Counted from the first letter of the stretch, positions 27,463 to 37,914 are shown. The stretch is 64,000 bases of DNA from JADJPO01 sp963750395 (GCA_963750395.1 CAVVQM010000009.1:248001-312000), one strand, 5' to 3'. Notes: a model not told the origin generated them from the letters alone. Translations and numbers: made by a program.

Positions 27463-28075
27463 TCACGGCTCCTCCTCAGGTTCAACGGTGCTCGGCGGAT
27501 ACAGCTGGACCAGTGGCCGGCCGCGTAGTTCGCGGACGAACGGGTCGGCCGACTCCTGCGGCATCCTCCACCGCTGCACCGACATCACCGTCGGGTTGAC
27601 CTCACGGTGCAGCCGCCGCGCGGCCCGATCGGCGGCGTCGTACACGTCGTCACGGTCGAGGCGGCCGACGACCAGGACGTCGACGTCCCCCGGGACCGAG
27701 CCGCGCTTTCCTCGGTATCGGGCCGCCCACGACCCGAAGATCGACAGTTCGACCAGCCCGGCCAGATCGGCGAACTCCTCGGTCGACGACGAACCGGGGA
27801 CCGAACGCCACCGCGACCAGCTCCCGCAACGGAGCCACCGCCGGGTTGGCGTCATTGCCGGTCACCAACTGCGCACGGCCTTGCCGGACGACGGCCAGGA
27901 TCCCGGCCTCCCCGAGCCGGTTCACCTCCCGAGCCACCGTCGGCAGCGGCGAGCCGAGCTGGCGGGCCAGGTCGGCGATCGTCACCGCCTCGTCGGTGAG
28001 CAGCACCCGGGCCAGGATCTCCCCCTGGACCTGGCTGCGGAAGATCGCCAGTAACGGCGGCGCTGACGTTCTCAT
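27463..28075 (-). CDS. Winged-helix plus MNT nucleotidyltransferase antitoxin, frameshifted
   Basis: Two-domain protein. The N-terminal winged helix (MRTSAPPLLAIFRSQVQGEI, VTIADLARQLGSPLPTVARE, VNRLGEAGILAVV) starts at ATG 28075. The C-terminal minimal nucleotidyltransferase domain has VELSIFGSWAARYRG with the downstream DVDVLVVG, giving the GS and paired Asp of the active site. The frame breaks near 27790, between the domains. The fusion of a DNA-binding domain to an MNT antitoxin suggests self-repression of the operon. A pair of ACGAGAG direct repeats just upstream fits an operator. Confidence 0.75.
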
Positions 28076-28078
28076 ATG

Positions 28079-28109
28079 ACGAGAGCGTGCTCTTATCAAA
28101 CGAGAGTGT
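28079..28109. promoter_or_regulatory. Candidate operator of the MNT-HEPN operon
   Basis: Two direct repeats, ACGAGAGCGT (28079-28088) and ACGAGAGTGT (28100-28109), lie 21 bases apart, two helical turns, immediately upstream of the HTH-MNT start. An AGAGCGTGCTCT palindrome overlaps the first. A dimer of the winged-helix antitoxin could bind here (inference). Confidence 0.4.
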
Positions 28110-28121
28110 CAAGGGACGGGC

Positions 28122-29112
28122 TCACGAGCAGGAAGTCCCGAACATCGTGGCGCATGCGGTGCTCACGGGGTCAAGGGCGGACGCCGTGCGTCCCGCCAAT
28201 CGGGCAGGCTCCGGGCAGTCCCGAGAAGGTGGCTGTTGATGGCGGGCGTCCCCGTCCGTCGCGGGCAGCGCGTGACAGTACTCGCGCAGCGTGGTGGCGG
28301 CGTCGGCGTGTCCGCGACATGCCTGGGCCTGGAGGACCTGTCCCTGGAGACCAGGAACGTCGCCGGTGTGACGGAGCCTGTGCAGGGTGGCGTCCGGGAC
28401 GTCGGCATCGTTGCGGATCTTGTTGAACCTGGCGCCCAGGATCTCCGTGCCGAGTCGTCGCCGGTGCGCGGGATCCGCGGTGAACAGCCAGGGTCCCAGC
28501 GTCGGCGCGGCGTCCTGTTGTGCGCTGCTCGACAGCCTGTCGGACCACTCCGCAGCCAGCCGATGCCAGAGCGTGGCGGTGTCGGCGCCGATGGTGAGGG
28601 TGCGGCCTCGACCGGATTTCGGCACGGTGATCTGACCGGCGGACACCGCTCGGTCGATGCGGAGCGTGCGCCCGGTCAGGTCCTCGATGCGCAGGGCGGC
28701 GAGCTCGCCGCGGCGGGCGCCGGTGTCGGCGGCGAGCCTGACCAGCAGCAGGTCCTGCTCGGCGCGGTGAAGTCGCTGCCGGTTCCTGGGTGATGCGCTC
28801 GCGTGGTTGACCTCGGCCTCCAGGAGGCCGAGCTCGGCGGCCGTCAGCAGAGCAGACACCTGGTCATCGGTCAGAGGACGGCGCGGACCGTGTGCGGGTG
28901 AGGGCAGCCAACTCCGCGGCGGCGATCGGGTCGGCCAGGAGCGCGCGCACCACGGACCGGTAACCGACCCTGGTGGACGGCTTCCACGGATGGTCGGCCT
29001 CCAGCCACGTCGGGAGCAGCTGACCGAGGGTTGATCGGGTCGGGGGCGGCAGTGTCGGATGACTGGCCCGCTGATCGATGAGCAGCATCCGCCGGGGCTG
29101 AGTGATGGTCAT
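28122..29112 (-). CDS. Tyrosine recombinase/integrase, frameshifted
   Basis: Integrase of the tRNA-Arg element. The core-binding domain begins near ATG 29112 (RSTLGQLLPTWLEADHPWKP, STRVGYRSVVRALLADPIA). After a break near 28865 the catalytic domain follows: MSALLTAAELGLLEAEV, the Arg in DTGARRGELAALRIEDL, the Lys region ITVPKSGRGRTLTIG, and LHRLRHT. The HRLRH to GHADAATTLREYCHALP stretch needs two compensating shifts. The nucleophile Tyr is in REYCHALP. With its breaks it is probably inactive, unless they are sequencing errors. It lies about 150 bases from the tRNA. Confidence 0.8.
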
Positions 29113-29260
29113 CGCTGGATCGTGACGCCGCGGAGTCCGTCGGGCACCGCCTCCCCGAGCCTCCCGTCCAGGGCTCATGTCCAGGAGTGCATTCAGGGAT
29201 CGTGGGCCGACCGATGGTCGCCGATGAGGGGGTGAACCGGCCCCGACCTGCGGTGTTGCA

Positions 29261-29303
29261 GCGCGCCCGTAGGGATTCGAACCCCAAACCTTCTGATCCG
29301 TAG
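29261..29303 (-). repeat. att copy within tRNA-Arg
   Basis: The 43 bases covering the 3' half of tRNA-Arg, identical to 25647-25689. It begins at the discriminator end and stops just past the anticodon loop. Confidence 0.85.
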
Positions 29304-29334
29304 TCAGATGCTCTATCCGTTGAGCTACGGGCGC
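29262..29334 (-). tRNA. tRNA-Arg(ACG)
   Basis: Cloverleaf on the minus strand. The acceptor stem is GCGCCCG/CGGGCGC, the D arm AGCTCAACGGATAGAGC, and the anticodon arm TCTGA-CTACGGA-TCAGA with anticodon ACG. The T arm is GGGGTTCGAATCCC. CCA is not encoded. Its 3' half is the integration site of the island to its left, and the island keeps the gene intact. It also marks the border between broken genes (left) and intact genes (right). Confidence 0.95.
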
Positions 29335-29526
29335 TGGTGCTGCTCCCACCCGGGCGCAGCAGGGGACGATGCTAGCGGACGTCAGCCACCGTTGCCGAAT
29401 CACATACCGGCCCACACCCACCCAACCTGAGCACGATCTGCCACTAGTCCTGGCACTCCCGCGCCATGATCGCGTTTTCCTCTTACCCTTGGTAACGAAG
29501 ACCGCCGCCCGAGGAGGGGAGGGTCA

Positions 29527-30309
29527 GTGACGCCCACGGAGAGTGCCCGCAGACGCCGACGCGCTGGTGCCGTCGTCGCGGCGGCCGCCCTGGTCGCCCT
29601 GGCCTCGGTCGGACTCTGGACGACCCTGACGGGCTCATCGGACGCACAAAGCACCAACGCCGAGGCCGGACCGTCGACGAGTGCCGCCGCCGCCCGCGGC
29701 GGTCAGGTCACGGCCACCCCGTCGGCGGATGCCTCGGCCGACCCCTCCGCGGATGCCTCGGCCAGCCCCTCGGCGGACGGCGCGACCGCCGCCGAGTGGT
29801 CCAGGTGCATCAGCGAACTGAAGGCCGCCGAGAACACCCTCGCCGCAGCTCGCCGTGCGGCCGACCACTGGGGTGCCCACCTCGGCGCCCAGGTCTCCTT
29901 CGACAAGGACGAGATCACGAGCGCCCAGGCCAGAGCCATCTGGGCGAAGACCAAGGCTCCCGGTCGCGAGGACGTGCGGCTCTACCGTCAGGCCAAGGCC
30001 GGCTACGACACCGACCGAGGCGCCTGCGCGGCGGCCGCGGCCCTCGAACCCGCCGGTTCGAGCCAGCAGAGCGCCGCATGCCTGTCCCGGGCCGAGAGCC
30101 AGAGCGTCGCCGTGAACGCCGCGGACAAGGTCGTCGACGACTGGGAGGGCCATCTGGACGAGATGGACACCGAGGCCCACGACAAGGCCTATCTCAAGCG
30201 GTGGGCACAGAAGGTCAAGAACGCACCGAAGGCCATCGACGCCTTCGACGCGGCAACGGCCGCCGCCGCGAGTTCCCCAGCCTGCACGCCACCAACAGCG
30301 AGCGGCTAG
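29527..30309 (+). CDS. Membrane-anchored or secreted hypothetical protein
   Basis: Unrecognised protein of 260 residues. GTG 29527 follows GGGAGGGGAGGG. A basic N-terminus (SARRRRRAG) and a helix AVVAAAALVALASVGLW form a signal anchor. A Ser/Ala/Asp-rich linker with repeated SADAS-type units (PSADASADPSADASASPSAD) follows. The outer part is helical with three Cys pairs' worth of positions (SRCISELKAAENTLA, RGACAAAAAL, AACLSRAES) and a WEGHLDEMDTEAHDK segment. It converges with the next gene with only 3 bases between the stops. Confidence 0.65.
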   Translation: MTPTESARRRRRAGAVVAAAALVALASVGLWTTLTGSSDAQSTNAEAGPSTSAAAARGGQVTATPSADASADPSADASASPSADGATAAEWSRCISELKAAENTLAAARRAADHWGAHLGAQVSFDKDEITSAQARAIWAKTKAPGREDVRLYRQAKAGYDTDRGACAAAAALEPAGSSQQSAACLSRAESQSVAVNAADKVVDDWEGHLDEMDTEAHDKAYLKRWAQKVKNAPKAIDAFDAATAAAASSPACTPPTASG

Positions 30310-30312
30310 GGC

Positions 30313-30924
30313 TCAGCGCAAGTCGTCGAGTGCCCGCCCCACCCCGGGCGGGGTTCTCAGAGTGATCGCCCCATTGGCCGCGTCGGCACACGGTTCCCCT
30401 CGCACCAGCACGGCCGCGTCCGAGCCCTGCGCGTAGCGGAACACGAGCAGATCGGCCGTGGACGGCGCCGAGCATGCGGGAGCGGTGGCCGCCTCGACCT
30501 GGGCCGCGGTGAGCGGGACGATCCGCTTCGCGGCGAGGGCGTCGTCCGGCCAACCGCCGGGCGGCGCGACCAGGAGCGCGGCCAGGCGCGAGGTGCGCGC
30601 GGCGTCCACGGCCCTGGTCCCGGTGAGCTGCCCGTTCTCGTCGAACCGGCACCAGGTGGCATCGATGGGAGCCAGGTCGGCGTAGCCGGCCGGCAGCAGC
30701 AGACCCTCACGACCGGCCCGATCAGGGAAACTGACTGCCCCGACCCACGCCGGGCAGTCAGACGGGCCGGCCGGCGAGGACACCCCCTGACGGCCGGCCA
30801 GACCGGGTAGCCACGACCCGATCAGCGCCAGGGCGACCAGGCCGGCCAGAGCGACCGCCGGCCATCGGATGCCGACCAGCCCCAAGCGCCCGTTCGCCTC
30901 GCCGGTCTGCGACGTCCCGTCCAT
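30313..30924 (-). CDS. Hypothetical membrane-anchored protein
   Basis: Unrecognised protein of about 203 residues from ATG 30924 (a GTG at 30978 is also in frame). One transmembrane helix near the N-terminus (WPAVALAGLVALALIGSWL) precedes an extracellular part with Cys in SDCPAWVGAVSFP, DATWCRFDENGQLTG, APACSAPS and GEPCADAANG, probably disulfides. The DENGQLTGTRAVDA turn resembles outer-surface proteins of unknown function in actinobacteria. Confidence 0.6.
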   Translation of the reverse strand: MDGTSQTGEANGRLGLVGIRWPAVALAGLVALALIGSWLPGLAGRQGVSSPAGPSDCPAWVGAVSFPDRAGREGLLLPAGYADLAPIDATWCRFDENGQLTGTRAVDAARTSRLAALLVAPPGGWPDDALAAKRIVPLTAAQVEAATAPACSAPSTADLLVFRYAQGSDAAVLVRGEPCADAANGAITLRTPPGVGRALDDLR

Positions 30925-30978
30925 GTCGCGAACCCTGTCACGACTGCGATCGACCGGACACGTCGTGAGAAGAACCAC

Positions 30979-31261
30979 GTCCGGACGAATCCCCGATTCG
31001 GCGCTCGGGAGACCGAATCACGAAGGAGCCCCGGCGTCATAGCCGATCGGGGGCGGCGGAGGGTATGACCAATCCGACACCGCTGGCAACGCTTTCAGGA
31101 CGTTCTGGCCGCTGACCCGGTGGCCGACGGCACGTAATGTCGAAGCACTCCAGTATCGGGTCGCGTTCGCACGACCCATTTCGGGTCGATGTCGCCCGGG
31201 ACCGTCTCCCGAGCGTTCGTCGACCGCTGTGTTCCGACGCAAGGAGAAAGAGGCACCCATA
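30979..31261. promoter_or_regulatory. Upstream region of pckG
   Basis: About 280 non-coding bases between divergent genes. Palindromic CGAATC-CCC-GATTCG lies near 30986-31000. Repeated GGGTCG half-sites, two of them inverted around CGTTCGCA, lie near 31158-31190. These may be regulator sites for gluconeogenic control, but no promoter is assigned with confidence. AAGGAG near 31238 is the likely ribosome-binding site for GTG 31262. Confidence 0.3.
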
Positions 31262-33073
<1,812 letters not shown>

Positions 33074-33092
33074 GCGCGGATAGTCCGCCTGA

Positions 33093-33159
33093 GTCGGCGG
33101 GGAGAAAATGCTCTGCGACTGCTTCGCTTGACGTCGCTGCCGCATTCCTCCCCGCCGAC
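33093..33159. terminator. Inverted repeat between convergent genes
   Basis: GTCGGCGGGGAG (33093-33104) pairs perfectly with CTCCCCGCCGAC (33148-33159) around a 43-base loop. It sits between the convergent ends of pckG and the 33181 gene. A small GCGGA-TAG-TCCGC hairpin precedes it. A bidirectional terminator is likely, although there is no T-run. Confidence 0.45.
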
Positions 33160-33180
33160 CGGGCGTCTGACAGCCGAGCA

Positions 33181-34215
33181 TCACTCGTAGAGCACATACT
33201 CCGGGCGTGGCGTCAGCGCCATCACCTCGGCGGCCGTCATCAGGCGCGAGGCACCCTCGGCGTCCTCCTCGAGGAACAGTTTGAAGCCCGGGTGGAAGAC
33301 GGTCGACATGCCGCTGGTCAGGCGGGTCCAGGTGTGCACCTTGGCCTCGCGCGAACCGATGCCGTCCACGCTCTTGATCATGGCCACACCGTCCCGGGCG
33401 GTCAGCGCTGCGCCGCCGCGCAGGATCGACGGTGCCAGCTGATGCACCACGATCGCCTTCTCCGGCAGGTCGTTCCGCTCGACCAGGTCAGCCACGTAGG
33501 CGCTGACGGCGTCCAACTCCGCGCCGGTCACAGAGCCGTAGCTGCGGCCGGGGATCTGGGGCGCGGCCACCGCCCACTCCGGGTCCAGCGCCAGGCCCAC
33601 GTCGGGTTCGCGCAGCCATCGCTGCAGCCCACGGACCTCGTCGAGGAAGCGGGCACGCCCCGGTTGGATGTTCAGCAGCAGCAGAGCCCTGTGCCGCCGT
33701 GCGGCGTCCAGGTGTTCGGCGATCACCGCATCGTCGATGCGGGAGTTGAACGTGCCGTCCCGGCCGGGACTGGCGTGCACCACGACCGTGATCAGCTCGA
33801 GCACCGGGAGCACCTCGCGCCCCCCGGTGCCGTAGGACCGGCCCAGCCTCTCGATCTCCCGAACCCGTTCGTCGAGGTCACCGACCCCGAGTCTGCCGAA
33901 CGCCGCCGACCCGGGCCCGCCGCTGAAGCCGACCAGGCGGTGGCGGGGGAACAGCTCACGGCCACCGCGGGGCAGCTGCGACGACGCCGGGGAGGACGCG
34001 GGACGCGCCGACGGTGAGACCGAAGCCGGGCCGGTGCCAGACGGCGCAGGTCGAGTCGACCCGGACGGCGTCACCGACGCGGCCGAGGCGGACGACGCGG
34101 CGTCCGGGGCCGTGGGGCCCAGCAGGGATCCCAGCGCGAGGACGGCGGCGAGAGCCGCTCCACTCGCGGCGGCGAGGACGCGTGCCAAGACGCGACGGTG
34201 TGCTCGTCGAACCAC
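33181..34215 (-). CDS. Secreted hypothetical protein, TIM-barrel-like
   Basis: Exported protein of 344 residues. GTG 34215 gives a basic start and a long hydrophobic helix (VLARVLAAASGAALAAVLAL), then a Pro/Ser/Ala-rich linker. The folded part (from RHRLVGFSGGPGSAAFGRLG) alternates strands and helices: VLPVLELITVVVHASPGRDG, RALLLLNIQPGRARFLDEV, REPDVGLALDPEWAV and KAIVVHQLAPSILRGG. This pattern looks like a glycosidase-type barrel seen in actinobacterial cell-surface proteins, but no catalytic pair can be assigned. It converges with pckG. Confidence 0.65.
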   Translation of the reverse strand: MVRRAHRRVLARVLAAASGAALAAVLALGSLLGPTAPDAASSASAASVTPSGSTRPAPSGTGPASVSPSARPASSPASSQLPRGGRELFPRHRLVGFSGGPGSAAFGRLGVGDLDERVREIERLGRSYGTGGREVLPVLELITVVVHASPGRDGTFNSRIDDAVIAEHLDAARRHRALLLLNIQPGRARFLDEVRGLQRWLREPDVGLALDPEWAVAAPQIPGRSYGSVTGAELDAVSAYVADLVERNDLPEKAIVVHQLAPSILRGGAALTARDGVAMIKSVDGIGSREAKVHTWTRLTSGMSTVFHPGFKLFLEEDAEGASRLMTAAEVMALTPRPEYVLYE

Positions 34216-34247
34216 GCCGCCTCCATTCGATCCCCCACCCGGATCGT

Positions 34248-34287
34248 CGATGAAGGGCCCGGGAAGACCGTCCCAGGCCCTTCATCG
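34248..34287 (-). terminator. Terminator hairpin downstream of tRNA-Ser
   Basis: CGATGAAGGGCC (34248-34259) pairs perfectly with GGCCCTTCATCG (34276-34287), 16-base loop, starting 6 bases past the tRNA-Ser 3' end. The loop itself can extend the stem with GGGA/TCCC. No T-run follows, as is usual in high-GC actinobacteria. Confidence 0.65.
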
Positions 34288-34292
34288 ATGTG

Positions 34293-34382
34293 CGGAGGCG
34301 GCGGGATTTGAACCCGCGATGGGGTTGAGCCCCAAACCCGCTTAGCAGGCGGGCGCCATAGACCGGACTAGGCGACGCCTCC
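34293..34382 (-). tRNA. tRNA-Ser(GCT)
   Basis: Ninety-base class II tRNA on the minus strand. The acceptor stem is GGAGGCG/CGCCTCC. The anticodon arm is CCCGC-CTGCTAA-GCGGG with anticodon GCT. It has a long variable arm (TTGGGGCTCAACCCCA region) and a T arm GCGGGTTCAAATCCCGC. CCA is not encoded in full. Confidence 0.95.
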
Positions 34383-34652
34383 AGGCGCCCGGACAGCGTA
34401 GCGGCCGCCTCGAACGGTGGGCAAAGCGACATCACGGCGGACCGACCATCGCATGGCACGGGGGAACCCTCGTACGCACCCGGCCGTTCGTGCTACCGGC
34501 CGTTCCTCCCGACGGGTCTGGAACGCAGTTTCTTGTGCCACCATGATGGTCACAGGGATGTTTCGACGAACCACGGCGACCACCGCGGCGGCCAGGGGCA
34601 CGGAGAGCCCCACCAGGACGGCATCGCTTCTAGGGCTCGGGAGGTGCGGACC

Positions 34653-36473
34653 GTGAGTCAGGTCGCGCCACATTCCCGAGGAAGATCCCCGGGCGAACGC
34701 CCCTCCGACGCTCGCGGGCGGGTCCGTTCCGTCGCCGGCCGGCAGTCTCCGTCCCACCGTGAGCGGCCCCGCCACTCGGGTCCGCCGCCCTCCGTCTCGG
34801 CCCCGCCGATCGATGCGCCGGCAACTCCACCCCTCGATCCACCCGTCGACCCTCACATCATCCGTACCACCGACATCCAGGCGGGGCAGGCGGTCGACGG
34901 CTCCGACCCGATGCTGGTGCCACCCCGGCAGCCGGCGGAGCGCGGCAGCACCCTGATCACCAGCCTGCAGCGGCGCGCCAGCCCCGCTCGGGGACGGCAT
35001 GCCACCGGCCTCGGCGAGAACTTCGGCCACGTCATCGGGTGGACCCTGCTGGGCAGTCTGCTGCCCGGAAGCGGCCTGCTGGCCGCCGGACGACGACGCA
35101 GCGGCCTGGCCGCGATCTCCGTCGCGTCCCTGATCGCCTCGATCGCGCTGACGTTCGCCCTGGTCGGCGACCCGATGGCGACGTTGCAGGCGATGCTCAG
35201 CCGACCCGACCGATTCGTGCTGCTGGCCGCGATCCTGCTGCTTCTGCTGCTGCTCTGGGCCACCATGGTCATCGGCACCCACGCCGCGCTCGGTCGTTAC
35301 GCCAGCCTGACCCGGGTGCAGCGCCTGATCAGCCTCACCATGGTCACGGCCCTGATCGCCCTGGTCGCCCTGCCGACCGCCAAGGCCGCCAGCTACGCGG
35401 TCATCGCCCGCGACACCCTGACCGGCATCTTCGGCAGCGCCAACTCGCTGTTCAACGGCGCCGGACCGGACAACAGCCAGGCCGACCCGTGGGCGAACAC
35501 CGCGCGGGTGAACGTTCTGTTGATCGGGTCGGACGCCGGTGCCGACCGGATCGGGATCCGGCCCGACACCCTGATCCTGGCCAGCATCAACACTCAGACC
35601 GGCGACACGGCGCTGCTCTCCCTGCCGCGCAACCTGCAGAAGGTGCCGTTCCCGCCCGGCACCCAACAGGCCGCCCAGTACCCGGACGGCTACGACTGCG
35701 TCGACGGCAACGGCGTCGCCCAGTGCCTGCTGAACGCCTTCTGGACCTTCGGCGAGGAGCACTGGCAGGACTACTACCGCGACGAGCCGGACGCCTTCCA
35801 TGCGGGGCTGCGCGCCACCTCCGAGGCGGTCGAGCAGGTCACCGGGCTCCCGGTGGACCAGTACGCGATGGTCAACCTGCGCGGGTTCATGCAGTTCGTC
35901 AGCGCCATCGGCGGAATCACCGTCAACGTCACCGAGCGTCTGCCGATCGGCGGCAGTTCGGAGAATCCGGTCGCCAGCGACTGGATCAAGGCCGGGGCCA
36001 ACCAGCACCTCGACGGCTATCGCGCCCTCTGGTACGCCCGCTCGCGCTGGTCGACGGACGACTACGACCGGATGCGCCGGCAGCGCTGCGTCATCGCGGC
36101 CGTCGTCGAGCAGGCCGACCCGGCACGGGTCGCCCTGGCCTTCCCGCAGATCGCGGCCGCCGCCAAGGACAACATCACCACCGGGATACCGCTCGCCGAC
36201 CTCAGCGCCTGGGTCCAGCTCTCCCAGAAGGTCAAGGGGGCGCAGGTGCACAGCCTGGCGTTCACCTCCAGCGTGATCGATCCGCAGGATCCGGACATCG
36301 CCAAGATGCGCCAACTGGTGGCCGAGGCGATCAACCCTGCGCCGAAGCCGTCCGCCCCGGCATCTGCGGCGAAGCCCTCCCCCTCGGCCGGCACCGGGTC
36401 GCCGACGCCGGGCGGTACCGCCGGTCCGGCGGAGTCGCCCGACGCCGCCCAGGACGTGGCCGAGGTCTGCTGA
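34653..36473 (+). CDS. LytR-CpsA-Psr (LCP) family protein with membrane domain
   Basis: Cell-wall glycopolymer ligase of 606 residues. LCP enzymes move polymers such as teichoic acids or arabinogalactan from a lipid carrier onto peptidoglycan. GTG 34653 has GGGAGGTG upstream. A Pro/Ser/Arg-rich cytoplasmic tail precedes about four membrane helices (SGLAAISVASLIASIALTFA, FVLLAAILLLLLLLWATMVI). The outer LCP domain follows, with VNVLLIGSDAGADRIG, PDTLILASI, SLPRNLQKVPFP and DDYDRMRRQRCVIAAVVEQ giving the conserved Asp and Arg residues. It ends in a Pro/Ala/Ser tail. The many helices are unusual for a family that mostly has one. Confidence 0.9.
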   Translation: MSQVAPHSRGRSPGERPSDARGRVRSVAGRQSPSHRERPRHSGPPPSVSAPPIDAPATPPLDPPVDPHIIRTTDIQAGQAVDGSDPMLVPPRQPAERGSTLITSLQRRASPARGRHATGLGENFGHVIGWTLLGSLLPGSGLLAAGRRRSGLAAISVASLIASIALTFALVGDPMATLQAMLSRPDRFVLLAAILLLLLLLWATMVIGTHAALGRYASLTRVQRLISLTMVTALIALVALPTAKAASYAVIARDTLTGIFGSANSLFNGAGPDNSQADPWANTARVNVLLIGSDAGADRIGIRPDTLILASINTQTGDTALLSLPRNLQKVPFPPGTQQAAQYPDGYDCVDGNGVAQCLLNAFWTFGEEHWQDYYRDEPDAFHAGLRATSEAVEQVTGLPVDQYAMVNLRGFMQFVSAIGGITVNVTERLPIGGSSENPVASDWIKAGANQHLDGYRALWYARSRWSTDDYDRMRRQRCVIAAVVEQADPARVALAFPQIAAAAKDNITTGIPLADLSAWVQLSQKVKGAQVHSLAFTSSVIDPQDPDIAKMRQLVAEAINPAPKPSAPASAAKPSPSAGTGSPTPGGTAGPAESPDAAQDVAEVC

Positions 36474-36611
36474 AACCGTTTGCCCGAACTGAGCCGCCCC
36501 AAGGACTCCACCTGCGGGCCGCCTGCACATAGCATTTGATGCGACGGGCTCGGGGGTCACGAAGATCAGCAGTACGACCGGGGAAACAGCGCGGGGGGGG
36601 ATCCACGGCGC

Positions 36612-37175
36612 ATGGGGGGAGAAATCGTGGGCAGTGGTCATTTCACCCTGGACGAGACCCAGAGAGCCGTTCAGGAGCGGCTATCGGGGTTGGTCATCGA
36701 TCACGGAGCGATGGCGGCGATCAGCAGCATCTACCGGGCCGCGAACGCGATCCGCAATCACTTCGAGCGCGAGGTTCTCTCGGCGCACGGGCTGACCTGG
36801 ACCGGCTGGGTGGTGATGTGGGTGATCTGGGTGTGGGGCAGCATCGAGTCCCGACACGTGGCCGCCGAGGCCGGGATCTCCAAGTCGACGCTGACCGGGG
36901 TGGTGTCCACCCTGCGCGCCCGCAACCTGGTGCGGCGCACCAACCACCCGCAGGACGGGCGACGCGTGGTACTCCGGCTGACCAGGAGCGGTCAGAACCT
37001 GATGGACACGCTGATGCCGCTGTTCAACGCCCAGGAGATGCACGCTCTGGCCGGGCTGACTCCCGAGCAGCGTTCGACCATGACCAACAGCCTCCAACGC
37101 ATCGTCATCGACCTGACCGAGACCCGGGCCGGCGATCCGCCGGAAACCGTGGTCGGCCGAAAGCCGCACTCCTGA
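36612..37175 (+). CDS. MarR-family transcriptional regulator
   Basis: Winged-helix regulator of about 187 residues. Dimer helices are MAAISSIYRAANAIRNHFER and LSAHGLTWTGWVVMWVIWV. The DNA-reading helix is HVAAEAGISKSTLTGVVSTL and the wing is RRTNHPQDGRRVVLRLT. The C-terminal helix is LTPEQRSTMTNSLQRIVIDL. ATG 36612 opens the frame, but GTG 36627 has GGGGGAG at ideal distance and may be the true start. Its target is unknown; neighbouring genes are candidates. Confidence 0.9.
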   Translation: MGGEIVGSGHFTLDETQRAVQERLSGLVIDHGAMAAISSIYRAANAIRNHFEREVLSAHGLTWTGWVVMWVIWVWGSIESRHVAAEAGISKSTLTGVVSTLRARNLVRRTNHPQDGRRVVLRLTRSGQNLMDTLMPLFNAQEMHALAGLTPEQRSTMTNSLQRIVIDLTETRAGDPPETVVGRKPHS

Positions 37176-37215
37176 CCATCAGCGGCCTCCGTCACGAGAG
37201 CTCTAGTCTGCTCGG

Positions 37216-37914
37216 GTGAGCACAGGAGCGCTGCTGGTCCAGGGTGGCGCAGAGATGCAGCCCCCGTGTGTCGAGATGGACGACGAGTGGCTGGGGCTGG
37301 CGCCGCCAGGCCGCCTCGTCGTCGTGCTCGGTGCCGCCACTCCCGGCTCGGACCATGACCGTGCGGCCTCGAGGGCGCTCGGCTACTACGCGCGCTGGGA
37401 CCGCGAGGCCGTGATCGCCCCACACCCGGGTGTCGATCCCGACGGCTGCGAGCGGCTCGTCCGCGGTGCCGCCGCCGTCGTCCTGCCCGGCGGCTCACCG
37501 AGCCGGTTGCTCGCTGCTCTCCTCGGTCGCGGCGGGCTGGTCGCCGCGGCGGTCATCGACGTGCTCCGCCTCGGGGCAGCGGTGAGCGGTGCCTCCGCGG
37601 GCGCCATGGTGCTGTGCGACCGGGTGTCCCTGCCGGACCGCTCCGGAGACGTCGTGGCGGGGCTCGGGCTGCTGCCCGGGCTCGTCGTGCCACACTTCCG
37701 GCGGTTCCCGACCGATGCCTGGCGCGACCCGGTCCGGAGCCAGGGCGTCGAGACCCCGCGGTGGGGCCTCCCGGAGGCGGGCGGTGCCCTGATCGTCGAC
37801 GGCTCGGTCCGCGCCGTCGGTGCCGGTCCGTGCGAGCTCGACCACTCCGGCACCCACATCCCGGTCCCGCGCACCGCGACACCCCTGGACGACCTCCTCA
37901 GATCCCCCCGGTGA
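37216..37914 (+). CDS. Cyanophycinase-like / S51 peptidase
   Basis: Type-1 glutamine-amidotransferase-like hydrolase of 232 residues in the S51 (dipeptidase E/cyanophycinase) group. Visible features are the first strand TGALLVQGGAEMQ, VVVLGAATPGSDHDRAA, AAVVLPGGSPSRLLAALL and the nucleophile elbow SGASAGAMVLCDRV. LPGLVVPHFRRFP carries a His, and the shape ends GLPEAGGALIVDGSVRAVG. GTG 37216 opens the frame. The substrate, probably an Asp-linked peptide, is inferred from the family. Its last 17 bases overlap the convergent SDR gene. Confidence 0.8.
   Translation: MSTGALLVQGGAEMQPPCVEMDDEWLGLAPPGRLVVVLGAATPGSDHDRAASRALGYYARWDREAVIAPHPGVDPDGCERLVRGAAAVVLPGGSPSRLLAALLGRGGLVAAAVIDVLRLGAAVSGASAGAMVLCDRVSLPDRSGDVVAGLGLLPGLVVPHFRRFPTDAWRDPVRSQGVETPRWGLPEAGGALIVDGSVRAVGAGPCELDHSGTHIPVPRTATPLDDLLRSPR

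Larger units (their letters stand above)
25647..29303. mobile_element. Small tRNA-Arg-integrated genomic island
   Basis: A 3.66-kb segment bounded by perfect 43-base direct repeats, one of them inside the intact tRNA-Arg gene. The tyrosine integrase gene lies next to the tRNA, the standard layout for integration into a tRNA 3' end. Cargo includes an HTH-MNT/HEPN toxin-antitoxin pair, a DUF5701 gene and fragments of an aldo/keto reductase and an F420-type oxidoreductase. The integrase is frameshifted, so the element is probably immobile. Confidence 0.75.

Noticed and set aside
34368..36641. Long open frame on the minus strand opposite the LCP gene
   Set aside because: Same GC effect. The plus-strand product has helices and LCP motifs; the minus product has none.
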